Origin: Schistocephalus solidus
Lineage: Eukaryota; Platyhelminthes; Cestoda; Diphyllobothriidea; Diphyllobothriidae
Direction: 5' to 3'
Assembly (NCBI GenBank): GCA_017591395.1
Contig: WEDG01004047.1
Coordinates: 1 to 64,000, forward strand
DNA: 64,000 nt
This document shows positions 46,280-58,611 of the stretch, one piece after another. The notes below the pieces were generated by a model. The model was given only the letters and a program-made list of their open reading frames with translations, was not told the DNA's origin and made no database searches. The position numbers and the translations under genes are program-made. The first letter of the stretch is position 1, and each line of letters opens with the position of its first letter.

Positions 46280-46500
46280 TAGGCATTAAAAGTTTTTGAA
46301 TAAGACTGCTTTTCAAAAATCATCGGTGTATTTATAGAGCCGCATCTTAAAAATGCGATTAAGCCCTGGAGACCCTGGATTCAGTAGGATTTAAACCTAA
46401 TCTAAATGATTCAGAGACGGGCCACAAAACTAGAAAGAAGGCATAGGGCACTGCTAGTATTCCTTATAAACCAACTATTTTCAAGATAATCCAAGCTTTC
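46280..46500 (+). mobile_element. LINE RT C-terminal scrap
   Basis: Plus strand, with stops: PWRPWIQ then IQRRATKLERRHRAL (about 46370-46450), the QAWRPYLKKD...VQRRATKLV block of CR1-like LINEs. Very short. Confidence 0.55.
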
Positions 46501-46705
46501 GTAGGGATTACGAAATGTCAATTATAAAGTCCTAGTACTCATTATTTTATTAGCTCGTGCATTCATTAAATTAAAACCAAATTATTTAATTCACAAATTT
46601 GTAACTTGCATTCCAAACACAAGTATAAAACTTGTTTGTTTTTACTACCTAAAATACGTTTAAACGTGTGAACCCTAAATTTTAACCTTTTCGAAATATT
46701 CAGTA

Positions 46706-47540
46706 ATGTCGTGGATGGGTTCTGTACTTGTACTTATACCCGTGCTTTTCAACAGTTTCTTCTTCCTTATTATCGAAGGTAATCGTATTTTTAAATTTAA
46801 ATATTTTTTAGGCATAAATTATGAAATATTTACCCATCCAGTTGATCTTGCTTTTGAGAAATACTCAAATGTCTCATCTCGTACACGCTCGATATATTTT
46901 ATTCAGCCATCAAAAAATGGATTTCTTGACGCACAGCTTGGTGGAGTCGAATCTCGACATGATTATAATATGTCAAGTATCTCGGCTTTCCTTAGCAGTC
47001 ATCGGTTGGAAATGCATGGAAATGATTTACCCAAGCTTTTCGTATTATGTTCGGTAGAAAATGCTCATTTAATTGCGAAGCGAAAGGCTTTATTAATGTG
47101 TAACTTTGACGTGACGATGCCGTCCTTGGGAGATCATGTTTTGTCATCTTCTTCATGCCTTATACATTGTGCCAAAGAGGCGGAATGCGCGGCTGAACTC
47201 GACTTGGAATTCATGTGGCGACAGGCCAAGGTGTCATTGTCTGAGAAAATTGAACTGCTAATATTCTACAATGTAACCGCACTGGATTCTGTCTCTCTTA
47301 CGCTGAATGAGCGCCTGGTTGAACGAGATGATGTCACTAATTCATTGATTTACAAGCAAATGAAGTTGCCAACTGTCACTATTTTTCGTCGTCCAGATAC
47401 CGAGACAGTAACACTTCTCACGGATGTGCACGGTTTTCCTATCCTTCAACTCGATGTTCCAGGAATAAGTTCCTCAAATTTCTTTGATCTCCAAATTTTG
47501 CAAACGGCAGAATTGCCCCTGAAGAAGTTAAAGATGCAGT
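46706..47540 (+). CDS. 5' part of an unrecognised gene; probable secreted or membrane protein
   Basis: Longest single open frame in the window (46706-47575, 289 codons), not transposon-like and not recognised. The first 24 residues are hydrophobic (VLVLIPVLFNSFFFLII), as in a signal peptide or membrane anchor. A 33-bp stretch 46779-46811 has the form of a mini-intron (GGTAATC ... TTTTTTAG). It is a multiple of three with no stop, so the frame is open spliced or unspliced; removing it joins EG directly to INYEIF. Near the end GATGCA|GTATGT is a good donor, so the first large exon probably ends at 47540 and the last residues after KKLKM are intronic read-through. Further exons should lie downstream but were not identified. 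One N-glycosylation-like NVS (about residue 54) and clustered cysteines at about 146-162 fit an extracellular or luminal protein. Confidence 0.6.
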
Positions 47541-50500
47541 ATGTTTTCTTGTTAAATTTCCTGCTTGACAGTTAATCATTTGAAGGTTTTTGTTATTGTA
47601 GTCTATCTTAAGAAAAAAAACGGCAATTCGATTTTCCAGTTCGTGTGACCGGAGGAACGCAATTTTTTTTCAACAAATGTATTCACAACTTTGACTTATT
47701 ACTAGCCATTTTTCTAAGATCCAGCTCAACTAATGAAAACTAAATCAGCATAAACTTATTTGTTTCTCGAAATACTTTCTTTCAATGAAACCTAATCTAA
47801 TAAACCGTCTTGTTTTCGTAGAGCGTATATGAATCGATAGTAAGATTATAATCTTGATTTTTTTCGATTTTGACATTTATTTTTATTTTTCTCTGTGTAA
47901 ATGTGTTCCGTTGTCCGTAGTTTTATGCTTATTCGGTAGCTGCTGTCACACGAAACTCATCAATTAGTCATTTTAAGCTTCACTTGAAACTGTTTAGGTG
48001 TGCATCTGGTGATACACTGGGGTATGTTATGTAAAGTCACAGAAAACAAAGTGCAACGTTTTAACTTTTATAGCAGAATTTACGCATTGTCTAATTTTTT
48101 GAACACTATGATATCTCTAGAATTGAACACAAAGCATATTTACAAGTCATACAACACTGGTTGGTTGGAATGGGAAATAGGTTTCGTTTTTTTCTAAAAA
48201 TATAAATTTGTATCCACAGCATTTTTTACACATTTTAGAATACAGTGTCAATGAGATAATATTTGTTTTTTAAAAGAAACTAATAGTTTCTAATATTTTA
48301 ATCCAAGGTTCTAGTAACCTTCAAACATGCTTCACAAGTACAAATGCTGTGTTGGTTTCCGAACTTGATATCAAACTAAAAGTTTAAGCTCTAAAAAAAT
48401 GCTTTCTAACTTACTCGAAAAATTAGTTTTTAAATAATAAAAAAGATGTGATTTTGAGGAAATTCTTGTGGTTTGTTATAGAACCTTTCAATGTTAATGG
48501 CAAAATTAGTTAACTTAGTCAGGCGTGTTTTAGACAAAATTGTTTGCATACTCCTTGTTATGGTTTTTTAAGAAAACATTTTATTGAACAACTTAATAAA
48601 ACAAAACATTAAGAAATATAGTTAAGTAATTTATGATCAATTATAAACTCGGTTAAACTCCAGATGTCTGTACTTCTCATTATCTAATAAAAATCCTGAC
48701 TGTTTTCATCCTCATACGAATCACGAACAAATAGTTTTATTGGGGTATTCGTGGTAAGTAACCTGGTTTTCGTGAACACGAAGTGGTTGTCTCAACTAAA
48801 AAAAAACTAATATTTACTTTCGGAAGCTAACCTCGCAGAACGTCTACCAAAGTTTACTTCCTACGTAAGTACTAAGTCAACTTCCTAATACTTGATCTAC
48901 ATTTTCTAATTTGATCTTCGGCTGATCTAAGGCCACCAGTCACCCAGGGAATGTATTTCTTCCTACATAAATATATTGAAAAACAGTAATCACACGAAAT
49001 GGTGCGATCTTTTTTGATAAGTTTTAACAACCTTGAACAGTAAAACGGTGCCGCTAAGTATAATGTTAAAAGAATGGTCACAGCCGATGTCGCGGAGTTT
49101 TAATAAAAATGATGGAACTAATCACACGAAAAAATGCCAACTCTGTGGTGGGTTTGGCGCCTACGGCACTAAATAACCCGATATATTTTTAGTAACCTTA
49201 TCAATTATTTATGTGATTGTTTCGTCCACGTTTTGTTAAGTCATCTTTGAGGTTCCTTGTAGAAGGAAATATTTGTTATTGTTGAATCTTGCGCCTCAGC
49301 AATGTGCGAGAGGACCATCAGGATTAAGGATGGAAAATTTGCGTTTCTTCAGAGAAAATAATAAGTCTTGTTATGGTGGGAATGATCTGAGAGCTGTTAA
49401 ACCGCGCTCAGGGCAACAGTTTCTAACCCATGAATTTTTATCGTATTTGGAAAAGTAAGAACTGTTTTATTAACTTCTCCTATGTTTAAAAGCGGTCTCT
49501 TCGCCTGGACTAGGCCATTGACATTTTTTCTGACTTCTTGAGCATTATGCGTGATACCTCTTTGATTGGCTATCCCGTATAAAGACCAATGAGTCAGAAA
49601 TGGATTCAACTCTCTGCAGTAAAAAATCCCATTACTGAGTCCTGTACGCGCATCGCCGCATCTTCCCCAAACCTTTAATTTACTTTGTCTGAAGCTAGGT
49701 AACAACGAATTAGGCCGTTACCACCGGTTTACTTTTTGTGGTTGCACACGCTTGTACTCCGCAACCGCCGCGATCGACATACCCATATATGATAGTTGGC
49801 GTTCACTAATACTCAATCCAATTAGTTTTCCACAAGTTTAGTCAGCTAAATATCCTCGGAAATGAATAATTAATCCACAAAATATACTCTTTGGTGTGCC
49901 TCCGTGTGGAAGAAGCATTATTGGTGGATATTACGTGATTTGCCCGTGGAACGTGTTCAACCTTCAGTCGGCCAGTTTGTGCTCGTTCCAACAAAAAAAG
50001 TAAAACAACTACCTCGTTGTTCGGTTTATGCAACGTGGGCGACCCGTGAAGTTCCGCTTATGAAAGTGAGTTTCGCATGCCAATTAGGAAGACGAAACCC
50101 AAATAACATCGTCATGGCGTACACCAGTCAATGCTTGTCAAAGCTTTACGGGATCGACTTATGCTTTGATAGTCACATCTGAATAAGCAAAAGTGAGCCA
50201 AGTCCAAAGCTTTGGATTTTACGCATGGCTTTCGCATTTATTCAAACCGTTTATTTAGGAATAACTGGCGTGTCAAGTGTAATGGCTTAGACTAATGTTT
50301 CCCCTTAAAATAGTTTTTCAGTGAAAGAAAGCCAGAAAAATTAACATATTTGCTACGTTTTTATAGTTGATGTTGTCTAGAAATTACGTCAGCATGTGAC
50401 AGGTTGGCGCTCGCCTACGTTTCCTCATTAACTAAGCGGGCATGTAGCATAAAAATTTCCCAATTAATACGAGTATAGACTAACATGATGATGGATACGA

Positions 50501-50989
50501 GTCAGTTGTTGGAGAACCCTTTGGAAAAGCTGGGTACTGTAGGTTGGTGACTTGCCCTTTATAATATTTGCGTCTCGTTTGCCTTTTCCTTGCACTATCG
50601 AAAGGAATTTGTTTGGCTAAATAGGATTCTTACCCCAGAGATGGAATCTATTCATCGGAGTGCCCCGAAATAGAAAGTATGTTTGACAACGAAGAAGAAT
50701 CCGTCGTGATCTCCTAGGTCTCCTTGCCTTCTTGCTGAACAAACGAATCCTGTAGCTAATCCTACTGTCTGTGCACTTCTTACCCAAAAAATCACAAGCA
50801 AATGCCCGAAAACCAAAGTCTATGTGCAACTATCATCTTTGTACAGAATTGCTTAAGTTTTGAGATTCCATTGGTTATTAGTTACCCATATTATGTTAAA
50901 AATTTGGAGCGACAAGGGGTCGCTGATTTAGAAAAGAGTAGGGATTACTAATTGGACTCAGCCCGTGTAAGAGAGGTGTCTAGGCGCAG
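47541..50989. other. 3.4-kb AT-rich stretch, no gene recognised
   Basis: May contain the first intron and later exons of the gene at 46706. No exon could be assigned with confidence. Short frames (such as 49904-50182) show no motif. Confidence 0.4.
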
Positions 50990-51162
50990 AATTCTAGAAA
51001 AAGTAAATATTCCCATGCCCTAACCGTCACGACAACAGTAACATAAACCGAAACCATTGCCCTAATCTTAACCCCAACCCTAATCTAAAACCTAACCCAC
51101 AATGAACCCTAACCTTCAATTCGACCATATACCTAACGCTATTTCCCTGGAATTTTGTGCAG
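50990..51162 (+). repeat. Palindromic element with degenerate CCCTAA repeats, copy 1
   Basis: Starts AGGCGCAGAATTCTAGAAA and ends TTTCCCTGGAATTTTGTGCA, rough reverse complements of each other. The interior contains many CCCTAA/CCTAACCC-like units separated by drifted sequence. Confidence 0.65.
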
Positions 51163-53689
51163 AGACACCCGCAATGTGGGTGGTTCTCGTTCTCATGTAC
51201 TCTCTAGGGAACCATAGGAACCATCCTTACCGATAAAAGTAGCCCTGAATCCCAGATCCTCTTTTCGACCGTTGCTGTCCTGAGCTCTGGGCAGTTGTGA
51301 CTCTCATTGGGCGATCTTTAATACTCTACCAAACATTCCAAGTAAGACGAAGCCGAAAATATATGGATGGAGCTGCATTATGTTACTGAAAATTATTTGG
51401 TTCACTTGTAATTTAGCCTTCAAAGCAGGGCTCATCGGATCCTTCCTGCTACATTTGCCCTTGGAAATTCCTCGATGGAATTCTCATAGGCACAAACTGA
51501 CTGAATTGGGCAACAGACCACAAACGTCACTCAGATTGGAAATTGCGATAAAAACATAAAATTCGACGTCGTTCCTGTTTGAGAAGGCTCGCAGCAGGAG
51601 ACACACCGAGGCCGACCCGATAAGCGCTATCAGTTGCCTAATTTCCCGTGCCTTTACAACAAATCGATATTCTTATCAGCTGTGGGGGAGGGAAGGGAAC
51701 AGGTATGGAGCACGCTTTGGTCGGCCTACGACTGGCAGGGGTCACCGGACTCAGGTCACTACGGCTGCCTGATGTGCATGCTGCGTTGCCTGATGAACCA
51801 GACAGGGTGCAGGCTGTTTGACGTGCCAGGTTAGTCGCGGTGACTGTGCCGCCTCCTGGAAGCACAGGCACAGCCACACCCCGGTCGACTTCTGCCGGAC
51901 AGTAAGATGATTGCCCATGAGGTGACCGGGCCTAATATAAACAGACGTTGCGCATTAGATGGGACACGCTAACTGCAGTTGATTAGCCACCTGGACGCAG
52001 GGGGCAGGACACTGGCTGCCCTCTCTATATCTCTCTCTTGCCCTCCATCGCTTACCTTCTTTCTCCTTGACTTCCTTCCCCCGTCGCCCAGTACCTGACC
52101 TGTTTATTGGAAAGGGTGACACGGATAGCCTGCTAACTTTTGCACTTTCTGAGGCTATTTTGCATCTGATCCCATCGGTTTGCACATAGTGGACATTACG
52201 CATTCTGATCTCTAAAATTGAAGTTTCTTGGACTTTGAACGCCTTGCATGACTGTCATACTTTCTCCTTTCAGACGTTTGTCACGCAGCTATATAATAAA
52301 AGCAATCAAACTCTTGTTCTTAATAAATTTCGCTTATAACTGGAAGCTCTCGCATATTGAGATATTTGTCTGGCCGTCTTCGAATCATTCATCCACAATT
52401 TCAGTATAATCGTTTTTCCGAGAGCAACCTCATTGGATATACTTAACGTTGATCATTGGGCTTGTTTTGCCCTGTTAGCTATAATTCGTTCGAATAAGCA
52501 TTTAAAGCCCTTGGATATCCTTAACCGTTAACCACTAGTTCAAGCATCACGTCTAACTTTGAGTCGTTCGGTGGAGCGACTGCTAGTAGAGTTTCGCGAA
52601 GAATATGATATATCCTTCAACAAAATTACAACGATCGGCACTTCTACTTTCTTAGGAAATCCTCTGCTATAACGTTTCAACTCAGGCAATTTGGTTCCAC
52701 CACTCACTCACTCTAAGTAGAATGAATTCAAATTCCAAGATCAAAATATGTGGAATCACCATCTGAGAAAAGGATCATGAGTTACCTATAAGTTAGCTTA
52801 GCCCTGGTGTACCCAAGAATAGTACGTTTACTGGACTAGTAGGCACGTCAATTGCTAAATTCCAAAACATTTTCGTTCCAGTTTCAACTGCTCGGACATC
52901 TAGCTCTTATCGCTCCACGAAATAATACTGAGTGAAGCAGTCATACTACACAGGCTGCTTCGAAGGGCGCTCGAAGCTGAATGAAGGTTACCAGCCTCTA
53001 TCTCTATCTGAAAGGAATGCGTGTATAAAGCCTATTCCGGTTATTGGGGAGGGGGTTCAGGCTTGTCGTTCTACCCCTTGGCGGGTGCTCTCTCTGCCTG
53101 TTCCATCTAATTTTAGGTAGGACTCATAGGTTCGTCCTTCATTTGATGTAATTTTCAAGTCCTGCTAAGTCTGTATTGATCCTGTGATCATTTATTCAAC
53201 CAAACAAACGATGTTTTGAGCAATTTTTCCACGGTATGAATTCAAAGCAAGCGAAAGAATAGGATTTATTGAATGCAACAAATTGCGCGACAGCTCATCA
53301 GCTGCGTCCTGTCACTGCATAACGAAAATAGCGAATGAGAGAACACAGGAAATTTTAATTCGTACAGAAAAATCGATGTGAAACAGCAAGCTCAGTGACT
53401 TTCTGCCGTAAGGCCAATCGATAAAGGTAAATAATTTGAATCATTTTTCCCATTGCTCTCTGACCCTTGCTGTTATGCATTGATTTTCTGTTAATTCAAA
53501 CTGCTGTCCATTTTCATTCGTTATCTGTGTTATGCAAAGACGGGTTGCAGTTGATAAGCCGTCTCGAAATTTGTTGGTACCAATAAATCCTGCTGTATAC
53601 GCCTGTTTTAAAGGTAAATAACTTAAAGAATTCTGAGACAGATAAGTGGGGAAAAGGACAAAGGAAAGGGAAATGTGTAAATCAAGGAG
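51163..53689. other. 2.5-kb stretch, no gene recognised
   Basis: A GC-rich patch at 51650-52100 has overlapping frames on both strands but no domain recognised. CT-rich run near 52020-52045. Confidence 0.45.
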
Positions 53690-54780
53690 CTAGAGGTTAC
53701 CACGGAAGATTTAGGCTGACCACATACTCCAACTGCTTACACAGGTCCGATTTCGACCGTCGAATATAGGCCACTTCCAGGTAACGCAATGTAAGTGTTG
53801 TTCGTGTCCGAACAAGCACTCGGACTGATGTTTTAGGGTCAATGGAGTGACCAGTATCAAGCAGGCGTTTAGTAACGGAAGAACGCAGAATTGTGTTTTC
53901 CCGCTTTAGAAGCCACCTGGGTTTGTGCTTAATTGACCTGGAATGCACGATGTACTTGCCCCCGCAAGTGTATGTAAATTCACAAACACAATGTGAAGTG
54001 GCGTGTACTAGCAAGGTATCTTTAGCTCGCGGGATAGGCAGGGGTTTAGTAGGAGTGCAAACTCCGAGTTCAGCAGCATTGTATGTCCCTTCAGTGGTAC
54101 ATCACAGCCGTTGTCTGATGGTATTTAGAATGTTGTCACCTGTAAATGGCAAGGATATAAAAATGGGCTTTTTGGAAACTGAATATTTCGTCAATTTTGG
54201 CCGTAGAGGGTTGCTTTACTTGTCAATGAAATGTGCTGTATATCCTCGCTTAAGTAAAGTTGATTTAAGGCAGGTCATTTCTGCATTCAATGTCTCAACA
54301 GAGCAGATTTTTTGTCCTTTGGGAAAGAGTGTGAACCAAGTTGCGTTTCCATTCTATGGGTAAAAGCCTCGAGAAATGCAAATTTTGTCCTTTCCATGTA
54401 TTCTAATGGAAAACGCTTCGCCTTATGGATCCATCTTCCTTTCTAAGCATGTGAACATCCAGGAAGGAAATCTAGTTATCCTGTTCCATTTCCATGCTAA
54501 ATTTGATCTTTGGGTGGGCTTTATTCATAGTGAAAAGTAAGTATTCTGCCTCGTTAATGTCTTCAACAATCGCGAATACATTATCTACATATCTTCGGTA
54601 AAGTGTGATCATGTTCAATTTGTAAGGGACTTTTTCTCTCAGATATCCCATAAAAATGTCAGCAAAATTTGGACCAAGTGGATTTCTCATTGCTACGCCG
54701 TCGATTTGACTATATATTTGGCCGTCATTGGATGTTCGTGTTGCACAATTTTAATGCTTCCCGTAATATTTCGGGTGATC
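53690..54780 (-). mobile_element. Third Penelope-like element: RT end and GIY-YIG nuclease
   Basis: On the minus strand, RT residues MRNPLGPNFADIFMGYL (54620-54690) are followed by YRRYVDNVFAIV (about 54565-54602; YVDN instead of YVDD) and, after a broken stretch, a GIY-YIG-like domain in 53697-54014. That domain contains CVCEFTYTCGGKYI, LLDTGHSIDP and LRYLEVAYIRRSKSDLC. This is a different PLE subfamily from the tandem array and from 13.9-15.3 kb. Stops lie between the RT and the nuclease. Confidence 0.85.
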
Positions 54781-54839
54781 TCCCTGGACGTTTAATAACT
54801 AACTCCTACCGTACCATTGGACGAAACAATAGAATATTT

Positions 54840-55010
54840 GTTCTCATGCTTCTGAAAATCGCCTCGAAATACTAAGGAAAGTATTAAAATTGTGCACCAA
54901 GAACGTCCAAGTTCTATTTAACGGTCAAATATATGGTCAAATCGAAGGCGTAGAAATGGGAAGTCCGCTTGGTCCGACCTTTGCTGACATCTTTATGGGA
55001 TATCTGGTGT
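54840..55010 (+). mobile_element. PLE RT fragment in opposite orientation
   Basis: Plus strand reads NGQIYGQIEGVEMGSPLGP then TFADIFMGYL (about 54920-55008), the same RT block found on the minus strand at 54620-54780, but from a less damaged copy. The two lie head to head within 100 bp. The coding sequence ends abruptly after GYL. Confidence 0.8.
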
Positions 55011-55357
55011 GCGCGAATCTCAACTGAAACAATCGATAGGGAATCATTTGTCTACCCTACTGGAGGTCGGTGCAGATCCTGTCTAGTTGTTTCCCTTGTG
55101 AATTGAGGTAGTTGATTCAGTTACCGTACGTGTGGATAGAACACTCGTTGTCCTCTGCCCCTTACTAGCGGTGAACTTGGCGTTGAAAAATGACAGGAGT
55201 AATTAGTAGGGCCTCTGTCATCGTGGCGACAATTTGCTGTACACTCAGGGTTATCTTTTGAAACTGTCTGCTTTCGTTAGCGCGCGAACTTTAGATTGTT
55301 AAATTTACACGGGATAATTTATCATAAAGCCTTCACTCCTTCCCTCCGTCTTCGCAG

Positions 55358-55585
55358 TCTCCTCTTCTCGAGCGAGTTACGCTTTCTCTGGGCCGAGGAA
55401 CAGGACAGGGTTTGGCGCCTGCAAGTTAGGCCTACTCCGCAAGGTGTCACAGTTCGGCTGCGCCTGCGTGGTTCCCCCAACACGGACTCTTCGGAGGCTG
55501 CAGTCGACGAAACCGCGGACTTCCCCCCATCCTACTACGTGCCGCATGTAGCGGAAGCCGACATGTCAACTCCGAGGCACCAAAA
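55358..55585 (+). CDS. Probable internal exon of an unrecognised gene
   Basis: An open frame flanked by a good acceptor (CCGTCTTCGCAG, ending at 55357) and donor (AAAA|GTAAGC at 55586). It is 228 nt with the same phase (2) at both ends and is GC-richer than its surroundings. The translation includes LWAEEQDRVWRLQVRPTPQG and VTVRLRLRGSPN, a soluble-looking charged stretch. It was not recognised as a domain and neighbouring exons were not found. It could also be a chance frame. Confidence 0.45.
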
Positions 55586-55589
55586 GTAA

Positions 55590-56887
55590 GCATTTGAGGT
55601 TATGCGGACTGGGGTGACCCGTTCAGATTCCTTTTTTTCAAGAAAAACGCTTGTAAGTGGAAAAAAATGGGGGGGGGGTCGGATGCTCCCAACTTTAAGG
55701 CGGAGGCGACAGTAACGTTTGAAGTAACTATGAGTCAGCTGATTATTAGTCATTGCAGTAACCATATTCGACCCTCTCCAGGCCATGACGATAGGTCCCC
55801 GCTCGCCGACCGGGTTGACTGCCAGCGCACGACCATAAGCGCTTAATTTATGGGGGCTGCAACTCACCGAAAAGGGGTGAGGTGGTGGTAACGAACACCC
55901 AAGCAGCTTTAAAACTTCAATACACTTGCTTCACGTTCCGGTATTAGTTGAACGCTATGGGACCACAGTCGGCCCGGATTGCTTTCTAGTACCGCTTGCG
56001 CATTAACTGGCAGCGGGAGAACCGCGCGAAAGGGTCCGGAACGTGCAGGTGGAGTTGTGGGCTCTCGGCCAATTTATGGAATAGTGACTGAACGCTGCCC
56101 CCTCCTCCCTCTCCACCCTCTTCATCGAAGTGTGGCGTGTTTAATGCCTCCATCGGTCCAAAAGAGGTTAGTCTGCATACAGGACTGTCCCTTTATCAAA
56201 CAGACTTTCCTGCCATTTAAGTCAGCAGTTTGATGCTGGAAACACTTCAAACAGACGGCTTGTACCCCGGCTCCCCATATATCCAATGAGCAAATTTGCT
56301 TCAAGAATGCATGTAAACCGGTCTCTTTGCGATGCCATATTGTGTACGTGGTCGGATGGCCGATAAACCATGGAATATGCAGTGACTATTGTTAGCTTGA
56401 TCGTAAAGGCCATTAGGACATAGAAAGCGATGAAATTCATGGACTGTCCACCGAACTATCCGAATCAAAGGCGACATGGGTTCGGAAAATGATGTCGTGC
56501 AAGCAGTGCAGTGCTGCAGCTTGTCACAAGACTCGCCATTTGAATAACATAAATATGCATTTTTGTTGAATTTAAATATCTGCATGATGTCAAAAGTTCT
56601 TCACGCAATGGCTTACCAACAAGTGGCTGCTTATCCTCACTTTCTAAAATGTATGTCTTCATGCTATGTTATATTTTAAATTGTGTTAAAAGTATGAGGT
56701 AACTTGCTCTTCAATATATGCATATTGTTAAACATGCGCATATTTCTTGAAGCTGCCTGAGAAGAGTTTCGTTTAGCAGCAGAACTTGCACAAATATTAG
56801 TCCTCCGGTCTTATAAACTTATAGGTAAGGATAGTTTATATGACTCCCCCAACAGAAGACAGGCATAGGAACATCCAACAATACAGA
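55590..56887. other. Intergenic or intronic stretch, nothing recognised
   Basis: Contains a G9-10 run near 55670. Short frames on both strands without motif. Confidence 0.45.
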
Positions 56888-57020
56888 TGGTTTTGCGCCA
56901 AATTCCAGGGCCATTACAGTTAGGGTTGAAGTAAAGTTCGTGGAAATATTGGGGTTTGAATTAGGATTTGGGTTAGGGTTACGATTAAAGTTTGGGTTAG
57001 GGTTTGTGCAAGGGTTACTT
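56888..57020 (-). repeat. Palindromic element with degenerate TTAGGG repeats, copy 2
   Basis: Begins TGGTTTTGCGCCAAATTCCAGG and continues into GTTAGGGTT, GGGTTTGAATTAGG and GGGTTAGGGTT-type units. The right inverted end is not clear. Confidence 0.65.
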
Positions 57021-58611
57021 CAGAAGAATAATTACCTTTCATGAACTTCAGCAGAATGTCACCCTTATTACGGGGAAGGGTGCGGGACATATAAACGATT
57101 CCCACCAACATACAAATATAAAATTCTCCCTTCTAAAGCATTCACCTTGTAGTAATTTCATAGAATGCCTCCTTTCATATATAACACTTCCAGAATTCGT
57201 TTTTTTAACAGAAAATTCTTGCAAACCTTTCCGTCAATCCTACACATGATTTCGTGTAAGTTTCTGACAATACAAGAAAAATACTATGCCAGCAACGTAG
57301 TTATGACTCTTTCTGAATGCTTCTTTTATGCTCGTGTGAAGGGCGCCTACCAAACACGTTAATCATTTGTTTCGCCCAGCTGACTCAGACCAAAATGCGC
57401 GCAACAGAGAACAAAGACAAGTAAATGTCCAACTTCCACCTCATCAGTCTGTTCGACTTAGGAACAGCTGTTGCACATTTTGGGGGCTCTAGTAGCTTAT
57501 GCAACTGCATGCAGCTAAGACGGTTCGATACTCCGATCGCCTCACTTACAGGTTGATGGAAAATATAGGACACACTCAAGCCACCAGGTTCCTGAGGTAT
57601 GCTCTGCTACCGTTTTCGAGTACGAAACCAAATGTATGACTGGTGGGACACTAAGGAGACTTCTGGCATGACGGTTGTACGCAGGACGGTGTGGCAGCAG
57701 AGGATGTGACGATGTTCTTGGTGGTCGGAGAAGGCGAGCGCCGACGCCTGTTTCTCAGTCCCATTCATTCCATCTCACCTCGGAGTCGCAGATGCCACAA
57801 GAAAATACGGTTCGAGGCGGCCTGGTTGTTCTTTAATGGATTTCTATAGTTTGAATTATTAACTGCCGCGCATAGGACACAGATTTTCGTGTGCACTTAT
57901 AGGTTTTAATCGGGTGCCTGAAAGCGACTCCTGGGGGCTGGTGTTATGTCGACGTGGGTGGTGTTGTCCCATTGACCAGAGTTAGAGTTTTGAGTCGTTT
58001 GTCGACATGGCTCCTGCTGGTTAAAAACTGGCTCTTATTTGGATTTCTTCGTCATTGTGTCCGCGCCCACATCCTGTCGACATGGCTTCGTTTTGCTATC
58101 AGAATGCGGCGTGTGTGTGTGGGATGAGCGAGAGAGACGGAATGAGCGAGTTATATGCTGCGCAAGTCTGCTTCACCAATGGCCCCCTTTCTGGGACGTC
58201 GGTGGACCCCTTTGCTTGTGACAGTTGATTTATTTGACGGATATTGGAAATTCACGTGAAATCAATGCACTGTGCAGAAATTTCGCACAGGTTAGTTTGT
58301 CCTTTACAAGCACCACGAACCACTACTGTCACGACCGTGCAGCGGTTGCTTCTACGTCACATTCAATTGCAGTAAAGAAGGCTTGCAGGGCATCTGCCGC
58401 ACTCGACCTACACTGGACCACCTCACCAATAAAACAAAGCCCAAAGGACTAGTATGAATTCGGTTGCTTTGACTGATCGACCTGAATCCACACATGCGTG
58501 CTCTGCACAAGTGTTTGGCCCCAGAAGCACCCAAACCAGGTACCAGGCGATTGAGTCCGGTTAGGTACGGAAATGTAGAGATTCCTCTCTCCCCAATTAT
58601 ACCTTTTGACT
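57021..58611. other. Stretch without recognised gene
   Basis: 57990-58200 has weak resemblance to satellite blocks (GTGTGTGTG, GAGCGAGAGAGACGG, GCGCAAGTCTGCTTCACCA) but is too diverged to call. Confidence 0.4.

Noticed and set aside
51638..52203. GC-rich patch with overlapping frames, considered as a coding exon cluster
   Set aside because: Frames exist on both strands, no splice-flanked exon stands out, and no domain is recognised.
57990..58220. Another copy of the 371-bp satellite
   Set aside because: Only short shared words (GAGAGA, GCGCAAGTCT) remain, too few to separate from chance by eye.
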